Assembly: GCA_016929985.1 (NCBI GenBank)
Contig: JAFGIH010000146.1
Span: 1-7,542, forward strand
Length of the DNA: 7,542 nucleotides
Origin: Thermoleophilia bacterium
GTDB lineage: Bacteria > Actinomycetota > Thermoleophilia > RBG-16-64-13
Reading direction: 5' to 3'
Positions 1 through 5,256 of the stretch are shown here, piece after piece (within the stretch, counting starts at the first letter, position 1; each line of letters opens with the position of its first letter). Both the position numbers and the translations under genes were made by a program. The notes beneath the pieces were generated by a model. It saw only the letters and a list, made by a program, of their open reading frames with translations. It did not search any database and was not told the DNA's origin.

Positions 1-2892
1 AGCGGCGAAGAGGCCTACTCTCTGGCTATGGCCTGGGTGGAGTTCCAGAGTGCGAACCACCTGGAAGAGACGTCGTTACAGATATTCGCAAGCGACATAA
101 ACCAGCAGGTGATCGACAAAGCCAGAAGGGCGACCTACCCGGAGAGCATCGTCTCCGATGTCTCCCCTGAACGGCTCGAACGATTCTTCTCTCGCCTCGA
201 CACGGGGTATCAGATAGTCAAGAGCATCCGGGAGACCTGCGTGTTCGCGAAGCACGATCTCACCCGCGACCCGCCCTTCTCGAGACTCGATCTCATAAGC
301 CTGAGAAACGTCCTTATCTACCTGGGGCCGCTTCTGCAGCGCAGAGTGATGCCTCTCTTGCACTTCGCGCTCAGCCCCGGGGGTTTCCTTATGCTGGGAG
401 AGTCGGAGTCGGTCGGTGGCTTCACCGACCTCTTCTGTCCGATCGAGAAGAAGAGCAGGATTTACATGTCAAGGTCGGGTGGTCTCGCTTCCATACCGCC
501 CGCCCCGTCTCTCGCGGCGGGTCAGGGGGCCGCCGTGCCCGGCCCCGCCCCCTCGCCGGTGGCCTTCGATCCCTCCAGCGAAGCAGACCGTATAGTGCTC
601 GACAGCTATGCCCCGGCTGGAGTGATCGTCGACGCCGATCTTCAGATACGGCGGTTCCGCGGCCGCATCGGTCCTTATCTCGAACCCGGCCCCGGCCGCG
701 TGAGCTTCGATCTTCTGCGCATGGCCCGCGAGGGATTGGCCGGTGAGCTGAGTAGTGCTCTCAGGGAAGCGAAGAAGGGCGAGGCTGCCGTTCAACGGAA
801 GGGGGTCCGTATCCTTCGCGACGATAGGGTGGCCTCGGTGAGTTTCGATGTCATACCCATGCAGTCTCCAACAGGTGAGCCCTCATACCTCGTGCTCTTT
901 CAGGACATGCCCCAAGCTCATAAGGAAGCGCCGGGCACAGAAGGCGATGGACCGCCCAAGTCCGCAGACCACCTTTCTCGGCGGATCGCGGAGTTGGAGC
1001 AGGAGTTGGGCGAGATGAGGGAGTACGCCCGAGCTGTTCTCGAGGACAAGGAATCGGCGAACGAAGAGCTCCGTTCGGCCAACGAGGAGATGCAGTCTAC
1101 CAACGAGGAGCTGCAGAGCGTCAACGAGGAGCTGGAAACAGCTTCGGAGGAGGTACAGTCCGCTAACGAGGAGCTGCGGACGCTGAACGACGAGCTGCAT
1201 GCAGTCAACGACCGACTCGCTACACTCAACGAGGAGCTAACGGCCAAGAATGAGCAGCTGCAAGAACTCAATGCCGCACTCGACCGTCACGAGACCGAAC
1301 TGAGAAGCGCAAGAGACCACGCGCTTGCGGTCATCGACACCGTGCGGGAGCCCCTCTTGATCCTCGACACCGGCCTACGCGTTGTCTCGGCCAGCCCACC
1401 CTTCTACAGCATGTTCAAGACCGACGCGAACCACGTGCTGGGCCAGAACCTCTTCGGGTTGGACGGGCAACAATGGGGTGTCGTCGAACTACGTGAAGCG
1501 ATGGAACGCGCGTTGGTCGAGGGAGTGGACTTTCAGGACCTCGTCGTTGAAACCGACCTTGCTAGGGTGGGCCGGCGTACGTTGCTCCTTTCCGGTCGCC
1601 GCATACACGGCGCCAGCGCCGGTCTGGGGAATGTCCTCTTGGCGATCGATGACATCACCGACCGCGCGCGGGCCGAGGCCCTGAGCGACGCTCTCGACCA
1701 GATCAACCTCACGATGATATCGACCGCCGGCTACGACGAGCTCTTGGAACGGGTCATGACCGAAGCTGGCCGGGCGCTTGGGTGCGACGAGGCAGTGCTG
1801 GCCGTCCCGGCGGACGGTGCATGGATCACGAGGTTCTGCTCGGGTGTCCCGTGGGCGGCTGGTTCAGGCGCGGTCGTCCCCGAGGGAGAGGCCCGGCTGT
1901 TCTCAGCCTTGGCCATTGGACAGCAGGCGGTCGTGAGCACCCCCTCGGTCGCAGGACGAGCGCGTGTCTCTTCGAGAGAGGCGGGCACGCAGGTGGTCCA
2001 TGTTCCACTCGGGTCCCGGGATAGGGTGGTCGGCGCGCTCAGCTTCGGCCGTCGCGGCCGCAAGGCTACATTCACTGAGGCCGAGCTGGACTTCATCGAG
2101 AAGGTTGCCCCAGCTCTTTCCTTGGCGCTCGAGAACGCCGAGTTGCACGCCAACGAGCACCGCATCGCCGAGGTGCTGCAGATGAGTCTGCTCAAGACGG
2201 TCATGGCCGTTCCCGGGCTCGAGACCGGTCTGGCCTACCGGCCGGCTCACGAGGCTGAGCGGGTAGGGGGAGACTTCTATGACCTCTTCGTCCTCAAAGA
2301 CGAGCGAGTGGCTATCGTCGTGGGCGACGTCTGCGGGAGTGGGGTGCAGGCGGCCTCGTTGACGGAGACGGTGCGTGCCACCCTCAGGGCTCTGGCCTGG
2401 CTCGACTCCTCACCGTCTTCGATCCTCACCGAGGCCAACGAACTCCTGTTGGCTCAACCGTTATCCGGGCAATTCGTCACCGTGCTCCTGACCATACTGG
2501 ATGTTGCGCGCGGCAAGATCCTCATCTCGTCCGCGGGCCACCCACCGCTCGTGATCTGTGGGGAGAACGCTCACTTCCTCGAGGCTCCCCACGGAATGCC
2601 ACTGGGGGCGATGAGAAGCACCTACAGGGAGGCCGAGTTCGATCTCCTGCCCGGCGAGACGCTGGTTCTCTACACCGACGGCTTGATCGAGGCCAAACGG
2701 GGATCGGACCTCTTCGGTGAGCAGAGGCTGTTGGATACGTTGAGTAGCCAGAACTGGGCAGATGTGCAGCAGATGGTGGAAACGGTGGTTGCGACCGCGA
2801 CCGAACACGCCGGCGGAAGGCTTGCCGACGACCTGGCCGTCATCGCCGTCCATCTTCCGGCCCACCCGGGCGGCGTTGAGGACGGAGCTTAA
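1..2892 (+). CDS. CheR / PAS / coiled-coil / PAS / GAF / SpoIIE-type PP2C phosphatase fusion (5'-truncated)
   Basis: Large cytoplasmic multi-sensor serine phosphatase, open from base 1 with 963 visible residues; the first in-frame ATG (28) is internal. Residues 1-150 are a CheR-type methyltransferase, starting inside the SAM-binding SGEEAYSLAM motif and including RNVLIYL near 102. Residues about 195-300 are a PAS-like domain, 325-440 a coiled coil, 443-555 a PAS domain, 560-720 a GAF domain and 725-955 a SpoIIE/PP2C domain. Expected PP2C metal-binding acids are all present: GGDFYD 756-761, GDVCGSG 775-781, YTDGLIEA 891-898 and DDLAVI 943-948. In known families CheR-PAS proteins often carry an N-terminal CheB domain and end in a histidine kinase; here the output is a phosphatase of the kind that acts on STAS anti-anti-sigma factors. 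The adjacent STAS gene is the likely substrate (inference). Whether the CheR part is catalytic cannot be judged because its N-terminus is missing. Confidence 0.93.
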   Translation, partial: SGEEAYSLAMAWVEFQSANHLEETSLQIFASDINQQVIDKARRATYPESIVSDVSPERLERFFSRLDTGYQIVKSIRETCVFAKHDLTRDPPFSRLDLISLRNVLIYLGPLLQRRVMPLLHFALSPGGFLMLGESESVGGFTDLFCPIEKKSRIYMSRSGGLASIPPAPSLAAGQGAAVPGPAPSPVAFDPSSEADRIVLDSYAPAGVIVDADLQIRRFRGRIGPYLEPGPGRVSFDLLRMAREGLAGELSSALREAKKGEAAVQRKGVRILRDDRVASVSFDVIPMQSPTGEPSYLVLFQDMPQAHKEAPGTEGDGPPKSADHLSRRIAELEQELGEMREYARAVLEDKESANEELRSANEEMQSTNEELQSVNEELETASEEVQSANEELRTLNDELHAVNDRLATLNEELTAKNEQLQELNAALDRHETELRSARDHALAVIDTVREPLLILDTGLRVVSASPPFYSMFKTDANHVLGQNLFGLDGQQWGVVELREAMERALVEGVDFQDLVVETDLARVGRRTLLLSGRRIHGASAGLGNVLLAIDDITDRARAEALSDALDQINLTMISTAGYDELLERVMTEAGRALGCDEAVLAVPADGAWITRFCSGVPWAAGSGAVVPEGEARLFSALAIGQQAVVSTPSVAGRARVSSREAGTQVVHVPLGSRDRVVGALSFGRRGRKATFTEAELDFIEKVAPALSLALENAELHANEHRIAEVLQMSLLKTVMAVPGLETGLAYRPAHEAERVGGDFYDLFVLKDERVAIVVGDVCGSGVQAASLTETVRATLRALAWLDSSPSSILTEANELLLAQPLSGQFVTVLLTILDVARGKILISSAGHPPLVICGENAHFLEAPHGMPLGAMRSTYREAEFDLLPGETLVLYTDGLIEAKRGSDLFGEQRLLDTLSSQNWADVQQMVETVVATATEHAGGRLADDLAVIAVHLPAHPGGVEDGA
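1057..1281 (+). repeat. 21-bp degenerate repeat encoding an Asn/Leu heptad coiled coil
   Basis: Within the signalling fusion gene, eleven consecutive heptads place Asn at residues 354, 361, 368, 375, 389, 396, 403, 410, 417 and 424, with Ser at 382 as the only exception. A Leu, Met or Val follows three residues later in nearly every heptad, so the pattern is NEEL-xxx. At DNA level this gives a degenerate 21-bp period rich in AACGAGGAGCTG. Similar linkers are known between CheR and PAS domains in multi-domain histidine kinases. The likely role is a parallel helical rod passing signals from the CheR and first PAS part to the second PAS, GAF and phosphatase part. Confidence 0.85.
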
Positions 2893-3260
2893 GGGACTCT
2901 GGGCAGTCTCTTCTCTCGAGCAAGCGAAGCCGCCGCGTCGCCAGAAGAGGAGAAGACGCGCACCCTGTCGGTGTCGAGAAACCCGGTGTATGTCAGGACC
3001 CTGTTTGTGCCGGCCGAGGCACCGATCACACCAAGCCAGCCATGGGCGGGCAACTGCTCCAACACATACAGAAGCACGCTTATTCCGCCGCTGTCGAGAA
3101 ACGTGCAGTCGGTCAGGTCAAAGAGAATACTCTGAGGCGGGTACGCTCCACGGAGGATCTCGTCCAGCGCATCGCGGACGACCTGCTTCGATGAGCGGTC
3201 GAGATCTCCATCGACCACGATGAGGGGCACACCACCGATCACACCTTCAATCAGATCCAC
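2889..3260 (-). CDS. STAS-domain anti-anti-sigma factor (anti-sigma factor antagonist)
   Basis: A 123-residue single STAS-domain protein of the SpoIIAA/RsbV type. The core has the beta strand GGVPLIVVDGDLD (residues 9-21), then ILFDLTDCTFLDSGGISVLL (45-64) containing the DSGG signature; Ser57 is the expected phosphorylation site. Such proteins bind an anti-sigma kinase when unphosphorylated and are reactivated by a PP2C phosphatase, and a SpoIIE-type phosphatase lies immediately next door in convergent orientation. Start is GTG at 3260, with a GGGGGAG Shine-Dalgarno about 6 bases upstream. Its TAA stop overlaps the TAA of the phosphatase gene (shared TTAA, 2889-2892). It lies 84 bases downstream of the 48-aa membrane peptide gene, so it could be the last gene of that operon, but it also has a candidate promoter of its own. 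The cognate anti-sigma kinase and sigma factor are not in the window. Confidence 0.92.
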   Translation of the reverse strand: MDLIEGVIGGVPLIVVDGDLDRSSKQVVRDALDEILRGAYPPQSILFDLTDCTFLDSGGISVLLYVLEQLPAHGWLGVIGASAGTNRVLTYTGFLDTDRVRVFSSSGDAAASLAREKRLPRVP

Positions 3261-3304
3261 TAGGAACTCCCCCGTTCCGCCCGCACCTCGATAGTGTTTG
3301 TCCT

Positions 3305-3330
3305 ATTCCCAGCTTCGCCTTAGACGAAGC
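3305..3330 (-). promoter_or_regulatory. Candidate sigma-B/F-type promoter of the STAS gene
   Basis: On the minus strand GCTT (3330-3327) is followed by 16 bases and then GGGAAT (3310-3305). This resembles the GTTT-N16-GGGTAT form recognised by sigma-B/sigma-F-type factors, with one mismatch in each element. The implied 5' leader is roughly 35-40 bases, placing the GTG start and its Shine-Dalgarno sensibly. The spacer contains most of a small inverted repeat (GCTTCG/CGAAGC, 3312-3330). Support is mainly that the same spacing recurs at two other sites in the window. Confidence 0.4.
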
Positions 3331-3344
3331 CCAAGGGTAGTCGC

Positions 3345-3491
3345 CTATCGCCGGCGAAGGCGGTCGACGAGCAGGGTGATGATCCACACCACGAACAGGG
3401 CCAGCGCGATCCAGAAGAGCCACTTGACCACGAAGCCAAGGCCGAACACCACCAACACCACGATGATGAAGATTATCAGCAGCCAGTTCAT
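3345..3491 (-). CDS. 48-residue single-helix membrane peptide
   Basis: A short gene starting MNWLLIIFIIVVLVVFGLG and ending RLRRR before a TAG stop. Nearly all of residues 3-42 is hydrophobic, broken only by Lys23, so it could form one long helix or a short hairpin of two; Asp43 and the arginines probably lie at the cytoplasmic face. Its ATG overlaps the TGA of the upstream PRC-barrel gene in an ATGA arrangement (3488-3491), which strongly supports translation by coupling, since no separate ribosome site is needed. I cannot place it in a named family. By context it is part of the glsB/PRC-barrel envelope operon. Confidence 0.72.
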   Translation of the reverse strand: MNWLLIIFIIVVLVVFGLGFVVKWLFWIALALFVVWIITLLVDRLRRR

Positions 3492-3991
3492 GAGCGCAGC
3501 GCCTCCTTCAGATCGGTGATGGTCTCGACGACCGACGGATCGACGAAGGCCACGTCTTTGCCGGTCTCGAGGCTGGCCGGAGTGGGCAGGAACGACCGTC
3601 CCTTGCCGCCGGACAGCTCAAAGCCCTTCACCGCGCCGGTCTCAGGGTCGAAGTAGAACTCCTCGATCTTGCCCAATTCGCGGCCGTCGGTGGTCGACAC
3701 TCGTGCTCCGATCAGCACGTTGCCCGCCTCCAGGACCTCGCTCATCTCCGGGACCTCCGAGGCCTTCTTGACGCTTGCCTCCTCGTCGATGATCACCGAA
3801 TCGAGACCGATGACCCGGAATGACTGCCAGGGAACGACCTTGGCTTCCTTGAACCAGCCGGCCTCGTCCATCAAGATCCCGAGGACCCGGCCTCCCTGGC
3901 GGTCGAGGATCAGATCTTCGACCTTTCCCAGCTTCATGCCGGTGTCTCTGGTGATCACCAGCAGGCCGCCGGCGTCTTTGCCCTTGCGCAT
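3488..3991 (-). CDS. Tandem PRC-barrel domain protein
   Basis: A 167-residue soluble protein with two PRC-barrel-like halves. The first, about residues 8-75, contains GLLVITRDTGMKLGKVEDLILD and GRVLGILMDE followed by the VVPWQSF segment; the second, about 88-150, contains GARVSTTDGRELGKIEEFYFD and GAVKGFELSGG. PRC-barrels occur in photosynthetic reaction centre H subunits, RimM and many small proteins linked to stress or the envelope; the exact function here is unknown. An in-frame ATG lies at 3997 and a longer open frame reaches 4069. The GGGAGG Shine-Dalgarno (4000-4005) is only 2 bases from the 3997 ATG but 8 from the 3991 ATG, so 3991 is preferred. The stop overlaps the start of the next membrane peptide gene. 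Confidence 0.88.
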   Translation of the reverse strand: MRKGKDAGGLLVITRDTGMKLGKVEDLILDRQGGRVLGILMDEAGWFKEAKVVPWQSFRVIGLDSVIIDEEASVKKASEVPEMSEVLEAGNVLIGARVSTTDGRELGKIEEFYFDPETGAVKGFELSGGKGRSFLPTPASLETGKDVAFVDPSVVETITDLKEALRS

Positions 3992-3999
3992 GGTCATGG

Positions 4000-4005
4000 C
4001 CTCCC
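4000..4005 (-). promoter_or_regulatory. Shine-Dalgarno of the PRC-barrel gene
   Basis: GGGAGG on the minus strand. It begins at the last base of the TAG stop of the 37-residue peptide gene and stands 8 bases before the ATG at 3991. It decides between two ATG codons six bases apart and couples the two genes tightly. Confidence 0.7.
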
Positions 4006-4118
4006 TAGTAAATGACACCCGTTGCCCACAACACGACGAACACAATGACGGCGATGACCACGACGGCAAGAATCAGCCACGGCCATCTTGCACTGCGTCT
4101 ACCTGCGGCTCTTGGCAT
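4005..4118 (-). CDS. 37-residue single-pass membrane peptide
   Basis: Short gene starting MPRAAGRRSARWPW, followed by a hydrophobic run LILAVVVIAVIVFVVLWATGVIY to the TAG stop. The basic N-terminus and one transmembrane helix (about residues 13-32) predict a helix with its N-terminus in the cytoplasm. A strong Shine-Dalgarno, GGAAGGAG (4126-4133), lies 7 bases before the ATG. It lies 34 bases after the glsB-like gene and its stop touches the ribosome site of the PRC-barrel gene, so it is inside the same operon. No family is recognised, and the strong ribosome site is the main evidence that it is real. Confidence 0.7.
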   Translation of the reverse strand: MPRAAGRRSARWPWLILAVVVIAVIVFVVLWATGVIY

Positions 4119-4152
4119 TTGTTCGCTCCTTCCGCGAGGGAGTCAGACATGT

Positions 4153-4416
4153 TCAGCGACCTCGGCCTCTTGCTCCGCCCCGGACCAGTCTCAGAATGAC
4201 CAAGAGCACTATCGCCCCCAGGACGGCCACTCCGAAGCTTCGCCAGTTCCATCCGGTCACGCCACTCTCTCCAAATGCGTTCATGATGAATCCGCCCAGC
4301 AGCGCTCCCACGATGCCTACGATTACGTTGTAGATGATCCCCCCGCCGCCCCCCGCGAGGAACCCGGCTACCAAGCCGGCCAGGCCACCGAACACGATCC
4401 ACGCCAGAACGCCCAT
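4153..4416 (-). CDS. GlsB/YeaQ/YmgE family membrane protein (transglycosylase-associated protein family)
   Basis: An 87-residue, glycine-rich integral membrane protein. Three hydrophobic segments are visible: VLAWIVFGGLAGLVAGFLAG (residues 3-22), the GGGIIYNVIVGIVGALLGGFI stretch (about 25-45), and FGVAVLGAIVLLVILRLV near the C-terminus, followed by an Arg/Gly-rich tail. This matches the small GlsB/YeaQ family, often induced by envelope or general stress; its molecular function is not well known. An upstream ATG at 4446 would add ten residues. The 4416 start is preferred because AGAGG (4423-4427) lies 6 bases before it, the protein then begins MGVLAWIVFG as usual for the family, and the candidate promoter would start transcription almost on top of the 4446 codon. 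First gene of the leftward operon. Confidence 0.88.
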   Translation of the reverse strand: MGVLAWIVFGGLAGLVAGFLAGGGGGIIYNVIVGIVGALLGGFIMNAFGESGVTGWNWRSFGVAVLGAIVLLVILRLVRGGARGRGR

Positions 4417-4455
4417 ATTGGACCTCTTCCAGATCAGGTTGCCCATCTTCTCTAG

Positions 4456-4481
4456 TTACCTGCGAACACCGGGGACCAAAC
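4456..4481 (-). promoter_or_regulatory. Candidate sigma-B/F-type promoter of the glsB-like operon
   Basis: Minus strand GTTT (4481-4478, within GGTTTGG), a 16-base spacer, then AGGTAA (4461-4456). The form is close to GTTT-N16-GGGTAT used by stress sigma factors of the sigma-B/sigma-F type. It would give a leader of about 30 bases before the ATG at 4416. It faces the rightward promoter 50 bases away. Confidence 0.5.
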
Positions 4482-4491
4482 CCCGCTGGTG
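4467..4491. other. Bulged inverted repeat over the leftward promoter
   Basis: CACCGGGG (4467-4474) pairs with CCCC (4481-4484) and GGTG (4488-4491), leaving a 6-base loop ACCAAA and a 3-base bulge. It covers the -35 element and much of the spacer of the leftward candidate promoter, so it may be an operator or a structural element. Chance occurrence in GC-rich DNA is possible. Confidence 0.35.
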
Positions 4492-4501
4492 GGACTTTCT
4501 C

Positions 4502-4515
4502 CAAACATTTGTTTG
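4502..4515. other. Palindrome CAAACA-TT-TGTTTG over the rightward -35 element
   Basis: A perfect 6-bp inverted repeat with a 2-base centre. Its right arm contains the GTTT of the rightward candidate promoter, so a bound protein would block or modulate that promoter. It is AT-rich in a GC-rich setting. Operator function is inference. Confidence 0.35.
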
Positions 4516-4536
4516 CCTCCCCGCGGTGAAGGGAAG
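4511..4536 (+). promoter_or_regulatory. Candidate sigma-B/F-type promoter of the SHOCT-csbD operon
   Basis: GTTT (4511-4514), exactly 16 bases, then GGGAAG (4531-4536). This is the same element and spacing as the two leftward candidates. The predicted leader to the ATG at 4596 is about 50 bases. CsbD-family genes in Bacillus are known members of the sigma-B regulon, which fits. Confidence 0.45.
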
Positions 4537-4595
4537 ACTGATACAGGAACATGCACCAGCAGACGTCGCGCAGTTGCGACAAGGGGGAAAGAGTC

Positions 4596-4904
4596 ATGTG
4601 GGTGCAGACCGGTGCCTACCAACTCACTAGTCTCTATTGGCTGATCGCTGTGATCGTGGTCTTCGTACTAGCGGTCATCGCCCTTGCGGTCGCCGGGTCG
4701 GCACTGAGGCGGGCCAAGGCTGCGACCCGGGGGAGCTCCGCCCCCGCCCGGGGTGCCGTGGCTGGATCGGGAGGGCCTGGAATGGGCCCGGACGACCGAA
4801 AACTACCGGAAGCCTACAGGATGCTAGACGAGCGCTACGCCAAGGGAGAGATCAGCCGCGAAGAGTACATGCAGCGACAGACCGACCTACAGTCAAAGGT
4901 CTGA
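4596..4904 (+). CDS. Single-pass membrane protein with C-terminal SHOCT domain
   Basis: A 102-residue protein. A transmembrane helix spans about residues 13-36 (YWLIAVIVVFVLAVIALAVAG), followed by a basic and Gly/Ala-rich linker. A SHOCT-type motif follows at about 72-98, containing AYRMLDERYAKGEISREEYM. SHOCT domains are short helical modules at protein ends thought to serve oligomerisation or interaction. The ATG at 4596 is chosen over an in-frame ATG at 4551 because AGGGGG (4582-4587) lies 8 bases before it and the extra 15 residues would be polar and unlike a membrane protein start. First gene of the rightward operon, 16 bases ahead of the csbD-like gene. Confidence 0.85.
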   Translation: MWVQTGAYQLTSLYWLIAVIVVFVLAVIALAVAGSALRRAKAATRGSSAPARGAVAGSGGPGMGPDDRKLPEAYRMLDERYAKGEISREEYMQRQTDLQSKV

Positions 4905-4920
4905 GACGGGAGCGGGAGAG

Positions 4921-5136
4921 ATGGATCGGAACATCATCGACGGCAAATGGAAAGAGCTCAAAGGCTACGCTCGGGAGGGGTGGAGCAAGCTCACCAGAGA
5001 CGAGCTTGGGGAAGTCGGGGGTAAGAAAGATCGCCTTGAGGGCAAGCTGCAGCAGAAGTACGGACATGCTTCAGCTGAGGCCGATCGCAAAGCGGGCGAG
5101 TGGGCCAAGCATTCGGATGAGGCCGGCAAGAGTTAG
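4921..5136 (+). CDS. CsbD family stress protein
   Basis: A 71-residue hydrophilic, highly charged protein with no membrane segment. The family pattern is visible: IIDGKWKELKGYAREGW (residues 5-21), DELGEVGGKKDRLEGKLQQKYG (27-48), then a short Lys/Asp/Glu-rich tail. CsbD proteins are small, abundant bacterial stress proteins; Bacillus csbD is controlled by sigma-B, and the molecular role is poorly known. Start is the ATG at 4921 behind a purine-rich GGGAGAG; the gap to the SHOCT gene is 16 bases, so they are probably cotranscribed. This gene is the strongest hint that the surrounding operons belong to a general stress regulon. Confidence 0.92.
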   Translation: MDRNIIDGKWKELKGYAREGWSKLTRDELGEVGGKKDRLEGKLQQKYGHASAEADRKAGEWAKHSDEAGKS

Positions 5137-5148
5137 AGTTCTTTCGAG

Positions 5149-5156
5149 AGGAGGTG
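5149..5156 (+). promoter_or_regulatory. Very strong Shine-Dalgarno of the 29-residue peptide gene
   Basis: AGGAGGTG lies 7 bases before the ATG at 5164 and is fully complementary to the usual anti-Shine-Dalgarno end of 16S rRNA. It is the best ribosome site in the window and supports translation of a gene that would otherwise be dismissed as too short. Confidence 0.8.
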
Positions 5157-5163
5157 CATTCAC

Positions 5164-5253
5164 ATGAGTACATGGCTCATAATATTGATCATAGTTTTGG
5201 CGGTCCTGTTCCTCACCGGTGGTGGCTGGGGCTATTCCAGGCGGAGGAGATAG
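5164..5253 (+). CDS. 29-residue membrane peptide
   Basis: Starts MSTWLIILIIVLAVLFLTGG and ends with WGYSRRRR before TAG. One hydrophobic helix (residues 4-18), a glycine-aromatic turn and a basic tail predict a single-pass peptide with its C-terminus in the cytoplasm. It recalls the first half of small Gly/Tyr-rich membrane proteins such as DUF3309, but is too short to assign. It lies 27 bases after the csbD-like stop and only 3 bases before the next ATG, so it is an operon member. The near-perfect ribosome site argues for a real, highly translated product. Confidence 0.75.
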   Translation: MSTWLIILIIVLAVLFLTGGGWGYSRRRR

Positions 5254-5256
5254 GAA

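Noticed and set aside
883..1271. Two overlapping minus-strand open frames (Leu- and Ser-rich)
   Set aside because: They are the antisense of the heptad coiled-coil repeat; their low-complexity composition is produced by the opposite-strand repeats, and the plus strand has clear domains.
1057..1281. DNA tandem repeat or mobile satellite
   Set aside because: The 21-bp period is degenerate and fully explained by the protein heptads.
1731..2250. Minus-strand open frames of 157 and 115 codons
   Set aside because: They lie opposite the GAF domain and the start of the phosphatase domain, show no recognisable motifs and arise from GC-rich codon bias.
3312..3330. Classical intrinsic terminator
   Set aside because: The stem is only 6 bp and no T tract follows on either strand, so it is reported only as a hairpin within a candidate promoter.
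3993..4069. N-terminal extension of the PRC-barrel protein to 4069
   Set aside because: It overlaps the end of the 37-residue peptide gene, encodes an unlikely Ser/Cys-rich start and has no ribosome site; the Shine-Dalgarno points to 3991.
3669..4455. Plus-strand open frames of 176 and 147 codons
   Set aside because: They run antisense to the PRC-barrel, 37-residue peptide and glsB-like genes, which have family motifs and ribosome sites; these frames have neither.
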